Below are positions 6,143 to 10,509 of a DNA stretch of 10,509 nucleotides, one piece after another. A model generated the notes under the pieces. The model was not told the DNA's origin and ran no database searches. It worked only from the letters and a program-made list of their open reading frames with translations. How positions within the stretch are numbered: the stretch's first letter is position 1; every line of letters begins with the position of its first letter. The DNA comes from Kiloniellaceae bacterium. Its GTDB lineage: Bacteria; Pseudomonadota; Alphaproteobacteria; Kiloniellales; Kiloniellaceae. The stretch lies in NCBI GenBank assembly GCA_028280915.1, contig JANQKX010000461.1:1-10509 (forward strand), given 5' to 3'. A program made the position numbers and the translations under genes.

Positions 6143-6553
6143 CAGGGCTAAAAATCAGCCCAATCAGCGAATTGGTCGCAAAGGGGCAGCTTTGGCTGCC
6201 CCTTCGCACGAATGAGTTCATGAGCGAATCGAAATTCAATTACGGCCATGGCAGCTCTTAAGTCCCATTCCGATTTTCTCATTGATTGAGGTCTGAAATA
6301 TACTTGCTTAGGTCAGTATTCGACAAAAAAACGCACCAATTTTTCTACCCGGTTTTTGTATGCCGGTAACTGGCCTGGGCCAGAGAATCTTGTTTTTGTT
6401 TGTTTATCGATAGTAAATCAGCCCAACGGCTGTTAAATCTCGAGCATCAACATGATCCAAGAGATTCAAGAACAGACGGCTCTTCCATGGGATTGGGCCG
6501 TGCCACCAGTTGAGTAAGCTTCCGTCAACCAGCGTTTTTTTAGGTTTTCGAAA
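6143..6553. other. AT-rich intergenic region upstream of the methyltransferase-like gene
   Basis: After the hairpin (6178-6207) the base composition drops; a 60-base block from 6301 is only about 38% G+C. A 12-bp direct repeat AAATCAGCCCAA occurs at 6152-6163 and 6415-6426, the second copy flowing into a small hairpin CAGCC-CAAC-GGCTG (6419-6432). A 21-codon reading frame (6452-6517) lacks a ribosome site. Several T-rich runs are present but no clear promoter. The composition matches the following gene rather than the preceding one. Confidence 0.5.
6178..6207 (+). terminator. Hairpin after the substrate-binding protein gene, candidate terminator
   Basis: AAGGGGCAGC (6181-6190) pairs perfectly with GCTGCCCCTT (6195-6204) around a TTTG loop, and outer GC/GC pairs extend it past one mismatch. 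It lies 36 bp after the stop codon at the right place for a 3' end. No T-run follows, so if it terminates it may need Rho, or it may only protect the mRNA end. Confidence 0.55.
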
Positions 6554-7591
6554 ATGCAGATGACACAACCCGATCCCGCCAAAAAAATCGCCAAAATCAA
6601 GAGGGGTTTCACAGAGACCAAATTTTTGGCGGAATTCAACGCATTTATCGAGGCGGGAGAGTTGGAACAGGCTCTGACATTGCTCATTGAAATTCTGCCA
6701 CGTCTTTCCCACAGCGGAATGAATCGAAAAGAAAAGCTGAAGCATTTGTCATTCGCCGGGCGTCGGCTGCAACACAACGGTCTTGGGAAGTACGGCGTCG
6801 CGAAACTGCAGTCAAAAGCAAAGATCGCGGCTACGACTTTGGAGAAGTTTGGCAGTCCCAAAGGGGGCACCTTCCTGGATTTCGGCTGCGGGGCCCACGA
6901 GCCGCTTGCCATGGCTACCTGCTTCTACGCCAACGGGTTCGATCGCTGCCTGGCCAATGACTTTCTCCCCATCCGGGCACCGGAATATGCCGCTTTGTCC
7001 ATGTATGACATTGTGACCTATATGCAAAACTTCCCGGAAGAATTCCTCGCGTTTGGGCAGGACGTGACGTCCTTTCGTGAGCGTATCTCAGAAATGGATT
7101 TAAGGGCCTTTTATTCCGGGGACTTCGAGGGCGGCATGGCGCCCCTAAAAGATGTAGTTGAATTCAAGAGTTGTGACATCGTTCATTCTGGAATTGAGCG
7201 CAACAGTGTATCCTATTCGATATCTTTCGCGGTTTTCGAACATGTCATGGATATGCGGTCTGTTTGTCAGTTTTTGTTCGATGCGACCGCGCCCGGTGGC
7301 CTCAATCGCCACTACATCGATCTTGCGGACCACCGCGCCTACCGGCACGACGGAGTCTATAACAAATTCACCTTTCTCACGGAGCCCGAAGGTCCGTCCA
7401 ATGTGAACAGGCTGAGGATGTCGGAACAGATCGCGGCCTTCGAAGCGGCCGGTTTCGAAATACTTGACTTGACCACTCAGCGCGAAGCCATTCCCGAAGA
7501 TACCCGGGAAAAGCTGCTGCCCAAGTGGCAGGCCATGTCGGTGGAAGATCAGGAAACCTTCGGCATGACCATCACACTGCGCAAACCCTAG
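6554..7591 (+). CDS. SAM-dependent methyltransferase-like protein of unrecognised family
   Basis: 345 residues, probably cytoplasmic, with no signal peptide or membrane span. Residues 1-95 are a charged, helix-prone N-terminal region (EAGELEQALTLLIEILPRL at about 32-50 resembles a helical hairpin repeat). The Rossmann part begins with GTFLDFGCGAHEPLA (105-119), which is motif I of class I SAM methyltransferases. ANDFLP (134-139) provides an acidic residue near the motif II position. SFAVFEHVMDM (224-234) matches the post-motif 'EH.xD' segment, and TAPGGLNRHYIDLADHR (245-261) corresponds to the 'PGG..xhDL.DH' segment of Methyltransf_11/23-like proteins. The acceptor substrate is unknown. Start ATG 6554 has a weak AGG nine bases upstream; a second ATG two codons later is possible. 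Sampled blocks are about 48-53% G+C against 65-70% in neighbouring genes, hinting at acquisition. It stands alone and converges on the EamA gene. Confidence 0.75.
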   Translation: MQMTQPDPAKKIAKIKRGFTETKFLAEFNAFIEAGELEQALTLLIEILPRLSHSGMNRKEKLKHLSFAGRRLQHNGLGKYGVAKLQSKAKIAATTLEKFGSPKGGTFLDFGCGAHEPLAMATCFYANGFDRCLANDFLPIRAPEYAALSMYDIVTYMQNFPEEFLAFGQDVTSFRERISEMDLRAFYSGDFEGGMAPLKDVVEFKSCDIVHSGIERNSVSYSISFAVFEHVMDMRSVCQFLFDATAPGGLNRHYIDLADHRAYRHDGVYNKFTFLTEPEGPSNVNRLRMSEQIAAFEAAGFEILDLTTQREAIPEDTREKLLPKWQAMSVEDQETFGMTITLRKP

Positions 7592-7597
7592 GGTCCC

Positions 7598-8494
7598 TCA
7601 GCCGCGCCGCGGCCAGGCCACTTCCAGCAGGCCCGCGGCGGAAACCAGGATCACCCCCAGGATTTCCCGCAGGCCGAAGGGCTCGTCGGTCAGGATGGCG
7701 GCCGAGAGGGTGCCCACGGAAATCTCGGTTAGGACCAAAACCCCCACCAGGCCCGGGTCCAGCAGACGGGAACCCCAGATCACCAAAAAGGCCGAGGGGA
7801 TCACCACCAGCAGCAGGAAGGGCACCAGCCAGGGCAAAACGCCCAGGATCACCGCCGGCGCCGGCAGGGGTCCGGTGCGGGCATGGGGCACCAGGCACAG
7901 CAGCAAGGCCAGCACCGTACCCACGAGGAAATAGGCAAAGGCCAATTCCTCGGCCTGGTTCTTAGCATCCAGGCGTAGCCGCAAAGCGGTCCAGGCCCAC
8001 ATCATGCCGGCCCCCAGGGCGAACCAGTCGCCCAAACCCCGGGGTATGGGAAAGCCTTGATCGATCCCCAGAATGGTGAATAACCCGGCAAAGCCTAGAA
8101 TAATCGCGCCAACGCGCAGGCCGGTGATGGGCTCCCCCAGCACCACCCGGGCCAGAAGGGTGGACCACACCGGGGTCAGGTAATAGAGCAGGACCACCCG
8201 CACCACGTCCGTGAGCAATAAGGCATTGGCGTAAAAGACCAACGACAAGGCGGCCACCGTGGCGGTCAGCCACAAGGACCAGCCGCCGGCCGCCAAGGCG
8301 CGCCAGCGCCACAGGGCGATGGGCAGGCACAGGATCAACGGCCCCAGGTAAAAGGCGACCGTCGCCCAGGCCCCGGTCAAACCGGCCCCGTCGAGCCCGC
8401 GCAAGGGAATCCAATAAAGCCCCCAGAGGGCCGCCGCCAGGGCCACGGCGATTTTCGCGTTCGGCCCCGACTCCCTCAGTAAAGCCGAGAACAT
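7598..8494 (-). CDS. EamA/DMT-superfamily permease
   Basis: 298 residues forming two EamA repeats (about 14-143 and 155-294), giving ten predicted membrane spans in the inner membrane. Each repeat ends with the family's characteristic last helix: LYYLTPVWSTLLARVVLGEPI (in two parts, 103-123) and VLTEISVGTLSAAILTDEPFG (254-274), where the Pro after the acidic residue is typical. Members export metabolites such as amino acids, threonine/homoserine, cysteine metabolites and purines, usually by exchange with protons; specificity cannot be predicted. The ATG at 8494 lies 15 bp after the stop of the acetylpolyamine deacetylase gene with no promoter between, so both are probably co-transcribed. The ribosome site is weak, which suggests coupling to the upstream gene. 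The stop lies only six bp from the stop of the converging methyltransferase-like gene. Confidence 0.93.
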   Translation of the reverse strand: MFSALLRESGPNAKIAVALAAALWGLYWIPLRGLDGAGLTGAWATVAFYLGPLILCLPIALWRWRALAAGGWSLWLTATVAALSLVFYANALLLTDVVRVVLLYYLTPVWSTLLARVVLGEPITGLRVGAIILGFAGLFTILGIDQGFPIPRGLGDWFALGAGMMWAWTALRLRLDAKNQAEELAFAYFLVGTVLALLLCLVPHARTGPLPAPAVILGVLPWLVPFLLLVVIPSAFLVIWGSRLLDPGLVGVLVLTEISVGTLSAAILTDEPFGLREILGVILVSAAGLLEVAWPRRG

Positions 8495-8509
8495 CAGGTC
8501 ATAAGGCCG

Positions 8510-9541
8510 TCAGCGGTCGAGGAAGCCCTGCAGCACGTTGACCGTGTTCAGCCCGATGGCCTCCACCGCATAGCCCCCTTCCATGACGAAGAGCGTCGGC
8601 TTGTTCAGCCCTGCCAGCAGGCTGCCGTAACGGCGGTAGTCGTCGCTCTCCAGCTTGAAGAAGGAAATGGGGTCTTCCTTGAAGGTGTCCACGCCCAGGG
8701 AGATCACCACCGCATCGGGGCCATAGTCGGCGATCCTTTGACAGGCGATCTCCAAGGCCCGACCCCACTCCCCGTAGTTGGTGCCCGGCGGCAGGGGAAA
8801 GTTGCCGTTGAAGCCCTCGCCCCGGCCGGCGCCGGTTTCGTCCTCATAGCCCAGGAAACTGGGAAAGGCCTGACGCGGGTCCCCGTGCAGGGACAAAAAG
8901 AGCACGTCGTCCCGTTGGAAAAAGATATCCTGGGTGCCGTTGCCGTGGTGGAAATCCACGTCCAGGATGGCCACCCGCTGGGCACCATCATCCAAAAAGG
9001 CCTGGGCCGCGATGGCGGCGTTGTTCAAGAAGCAATAGCCGCCGTAGAGATCCGCCGCCGCGTGATGGCCCGGCGGCCGGCAGAGGGCAAAGGCGCTGTC
9101 GCACCCCTCGGCGATGGCCTTGCGCGCCGTCAGGGCCACATTGGCGCTGGCCCGGGCCGCTTCCCAGGTGCCCGAACAGATCGCCGTTTCCGCCGCCAGG
9201 GAATAATACCCCACCTTGCCGTCGATATCCTCCGGCCGCCGATGCTGCTGCATGCGCCGGGCCGGCCAGACCGAGGGCACCACTTCATGGCTGTAGCCCG
9301 CCGCCACCCATTGATCCCAGCAGGTCTCCAAAAACTCCAAAAAGTCGTTCTCGTGGATACGCCGAAGGGGGGCCATGCCGTGGTCCTCGGGCGCGACCAC
9401 CTCGTCCAGGCCGGTTTCAGCCAAGCGCCCCAGGATGATGTCCATGCGCCGGGGCATTTCAAAGGGCGTGACGAACTCCCCGGCGTAGAGTTCCCCCTTG
9501 GGGTGATGTTTGATGTGATCGGGCGAATAAACGGTGAGCAT
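8510..9541 (-). CDS. Acetylpolyamine amidohydrolase (class II HDAC family)
   Basis: 343 residues, almost the same length as the characterised Mycoplana ramosa acetylpolyamine amidohydrolase (about 341). The family is a cytoplasmic Zn enzyme that removes the acetyl group from acetylated putrescine, cadaverine, spermidine or spermine. Motifs run in the expected order: GYYSLAAETAICSGTW (111-126), CRPPGHHAA (154-162), ILDVDFHHGNGTQDIF (192-207), LSLHGDP (216-222), LGVDTFKEDPIS (282-293) and VMEGGYAVEAIG (319-330). The tandem His159-His160 is the catalytic base pair; Asp196, His198 and Asp285 bind zinc; Tyr324 stabilises the oxyanion. All are intact. The YSPxH-type N-terminus and WPxRRM segment match the acetylpolyamine deacetylase subgroup rather than AcuC. 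The ATG at 9541 gives a full-length protein, though its ribosome site is not striking. It lies between gloA and an EamA permease gene on the same strand. Other long-chain amide substrates remain possible. Confidence 0.92.
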   Translation of the reverse strand: MLTVYSPDHIKHHPKGELYAGEFVTPFEMPRRMDIILGRLAETGLDEVVAPEDHGMAPLRRIHENDFLEFLETCWDQWVAAGYSHEVVPSVWPARRMQQHRRPEDIDGKVGYYSLAAETAICSGTWEAARASANVALTARKAIAEGCDSAFALCRPPGHHAAADLYGGYCFLNNAAIAAQAFLDDGAQRVAILDVDFHHGNGTQDIFFQRDDVLFLSLHGDPRQAFPSFLGYEDETGAGRGEGFNGNFPLPPGTNYGEWGRALEIACQRIADYGPDAVVISLGVDTFKEDPISFFKLESDDYRRYGSLLAGLNKPTLFVMEGGYAVEAIGLNTVNVLQGFLDR

Positions 9542-9572
9542 GACGGCCTCCCCCTGCTTGCGTCCCTCGGCC

Positions 9573-9596
9573 CGCCCCGCCGTGCACTGCGGGGCG
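9573..9596. terminator. GC-rich hairpin between gloA and the deacetylase gene
   Basis: CGCCCCGC (9573-9580) pairs perfectly with GCGGGGCG (9589-9596) around an 8-nt loop whose core GTGCAC is itself palindromic. It sits in the 82-bp gap after the gloA stop on the minus strand. It is followed by GGGCCGAGGG rather than a T-run, so it is more likely a partial attenuator or mRNA end protector than a full terminator. Confidence 0.45.
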
Positions 9597-9623
9597 CGCC
9601 GCCATTGTTCTAGTTTTGCCGGC

Positions 9624-10043
9624 TTACCACTTGCCGGTGTTTTCCATGGAGGCCCAAGGCTCCTGCACCGGCAGGGCCTCGCCCGCCTGCAGCAACTCGA
9701 TGGAGATGTTGTCGGGCGAGCGCACGAAAGCCATGCGGCCGTCCCGGGGCGGCCGGTTGATGGTCACGCCCGCGTCCATCAGCGCCTGACACTTCTCATA
9801 GATGTTCTCCACGGAATAGGCCAGATGACCGAAGTTGCGCCCTTCGTCATAGTCCTCCGGATCATAGTTATAGGTCAGCTCGACCTGAGCCGAGTTGTCG
9901 CCCGGTGCCGCCAGGAACACCAAGGTAAACTTGGCGTTGGGAAAATCCTTACGGTTGACCTCGGTGAGGCCCAACTTGTTACAGTAAAAGTCGAGAGATT
10001 CGTCCAGGTCACGCACCCGCACCATGGTATGAAGGTATTTCAT
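9624..10043 (-). CDS. gloA: Lactoylglutathione lyase (glyoxalase I, VOC superfamily)
   Basis: 139 residues, close to E. coli GloA (135). It isomerises the hemithioacetal of methylglyoxal and glutathione to S-lactoylglutathione in the cytoplasm. MKYLHTMVRVRDLDESLDFY (1-20) is the standard start. The four metal ligands are in place: His5, Glu55 in QVELTYNY, His73 in FGHLAYSVEN and Glu116 in SIELLQ. The residues RDLDESLDFYCNKLG and FxxSPDNxxIEL also match. The C-terminus is ~20 residues longer than the last metal ligand requires (ALPVQEPWASMENTGKW), with no known role. The short bacterial form without the extra loop suggests a Ni/Co-type rather than Zn-type enzyme, by family rule only. ATG 10043 has an AGAGGAC site eight bases upstream. 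It is the first gene of a possible gloA-deacetylase-EamA unit, separated from the second by an 82-bp gap with a hairpin. Confidence 0.95.
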   Translation of the reverse strand: MKYLHTMVRVRDLDESLDFYCNKLGLTEVNRKDFPNAKFTLVFLAAPGDNSAQVELTYNYDPEDYDEGRNFGHLAYSVENIYEKCQALMDAGVTINRPPRDGRMAFVRSPDNISIELLQAGEALPVQEPWASMENTGKW

Positions 10044-10119
10044 TTCTTGTCCTCTTTTGCGTGGATCTTGGGATTCTGGCCTAACATTCCGTCACCCGGC
10101 GTGCAAGTTCAAGTCCCCG

Positions 10120-10193
10120 CGGCCCGGGAACCGCCAATTCCGGCCCGGGAACCGGAATAACATCGCCGCAATTGATCGACCGGCCACGCCGGT
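10120..10193. repeat. Repeat-rich divergent region upstream of gloA and the HD hydrolase gene
   Basis: CGGCCCGGGAACCG occurs twice, at 10120-10133 and 10141-10154, exactly 21 bp apart. The second copy overlaps an inverted repeat ATTCCGG (10137-10143) with CCGGAAT (10152-10158). A third element, ACCGGC-CAC-GCCGGT (10179-10193), is a tight hairpin. All lie between two diverging genes, where operators are expected. A 21-bp spacing equals two helical turns, which fits tandem protein-binding sites, but no promoter boxes of good quality are visible. Confidence 0.55.
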
Positions 10194-10254
10194 GTACATA
10201 GCGCCACCATCGAAACTGGTTTCAGTGTCCCGCAACAACAAAAGGACCCGCCGC

Positions 10255-10509
10255 GTGATCGAAGCAAGGGCCTGGCAACGCATGTTGTCGGGGCGTCGCC
10301 TGGACCTCCTGGACCCCTCGCCCTTGGATATCGAGGTGGAGGACATCGCCCAGGGCCTCAGCCGGGTCGCCCGCTGGAACGGGCAGACCAGCGGCGACTG
10401 GGCGTATAGCGTGGCCCAGCATTCCCTGCTGGTGGAATCCCTGGTGCGCGACTTCCGTCCGAGCCTGGAGATCAAATGGCAGCTCGCCGCCCTGCTCCAC
10501 GACGCGCCG
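10255..10509 (+). CDS. YfbR-like HD-domain hydrolase, N-terminal part (cut by window edge)
   Basis: Eighty-five codons from a GTG start to the window end without a stop. The product begins MIEARAWQRMLSGRRLDLLD and continues LDIEVEDIAQGLSRVARWNG. SVAQHSLLVESL (52-63) and ALLHDAP (79-85) then bring the His56 and His82-Asp83 metal ligands of an HD domain. This arrangement is the YfbR-like (COG1896) group, whose E. coli member is a 5'-deoxynucleotidase acting on dNMPs. In many genomes alphaproteobacterial relatives are annotated only as HD hydrolases. The GTG at 10255 is preceded by AAAGGA eight bases upstream. An in-frame GTG at 10225 lacks such a site, and starting at the internal ATG (codon 10) would cut the conserved start. 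The C-terminal half lies beyond the window. Confidence 0.85.
   Translation, partial: MIEARAWQRMLSGRRLDLLDPSPLDIEVEDIAQGLSRVARWNGQTSGDWAYSVAQHSLLVESLVRDFRPSLEIKWQLAALLHDAP

Noticed and set aside
6452..6517. 21-codon frame starting MIQEIQEQTA before the methyltransferase gene
   Set aside because: No ribosome site, no similarity I recognise, and no sign of a leader peptide; kept only as an observation.
8738..9613. Open frame of 291 codons on the plus strand over the deacetylase gene
   Set aside because: Shadow of a gene with every HDAC catalytic motif on the other strand.

Overview
The window looks like a chromosomal stretch of a GC-rich Pseudomonadota bacterium, most likely alphaproteobacterial. 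This rests on gene content (a complete tripartite tricarboxylate transporter, an OpuAC/ProX-type betaine-binding protein, a class-II HDAC-like acetylpolyamine deacetylase, GloA, a YfbR-like HD hydrolase) and on base composition; no marker gene fixes the species. No rRNA, tRNA, CRISPR array, insertion sequence or transposase is visible.

Left part (1-4901, minus strand): one catabolic operon read right to left, tctC - tctB - tctA - pdxA-like dehydrogenase - MaoC-type dehydratase (cut by the window edge). The periplasmic receptor TctC and the TctA/TctB membrane complex import an unknown organic acid. The two downstream enzymes, whose genes overlap by ATGA, are placed to oxidise and process it. 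The PdxA-like enzyme keeps the metal-binding histidines, but the GHT(E) substrate motif of true PdxA is replaced by DELH, so its substrate is probably not 4-phosphohydroxy-L-threonine. The operon has a near-perfect sigma70 promoter (TTGACA-N18-TATAAT) overlaid by two tandem GTTC-N9-GAAC palindromes 20 bp apart, which look like repressor operators. The tctC-tctB gap holds two adjacent long-arm inverted repeats that should fold in the transcript.

Middle (4653-7591): a long divergent intergenic region, then a plus-strand orphan glycine betaine/proline-type substrate-binding protein with no permease or ATPase beside it, followed by a hairpin. Next is an AT-richer patch (about 6250-7500) carrying a 345-residue SAM-dependent methyltransferase-like protein that I cannot assign to a named family; its composition suggests acquisition or relaxed selection.

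Right part (7598-10043, minus strand): a three-gene set gloA - acetylpolyamine amidohydrolase (HDAC fold) - EamA/DMT permease. It plausibly handles acetylated polyamines or similar amides, aldehyde by-products and export. A divergent, repeat-rich 211-bp region separates it from a plus-strand YfbR-like HD-domain nucleotidase that starts with GTG and runs off the right edge.

The most unusual items are the altered PdxA-like enzyme in a transporter-dehydratase operon with a readable operator/promoter, the structured tctC-tctB spacer, and the compositionally odd methyltransferase-like gene. No phage, defence or mobile system is apparent.
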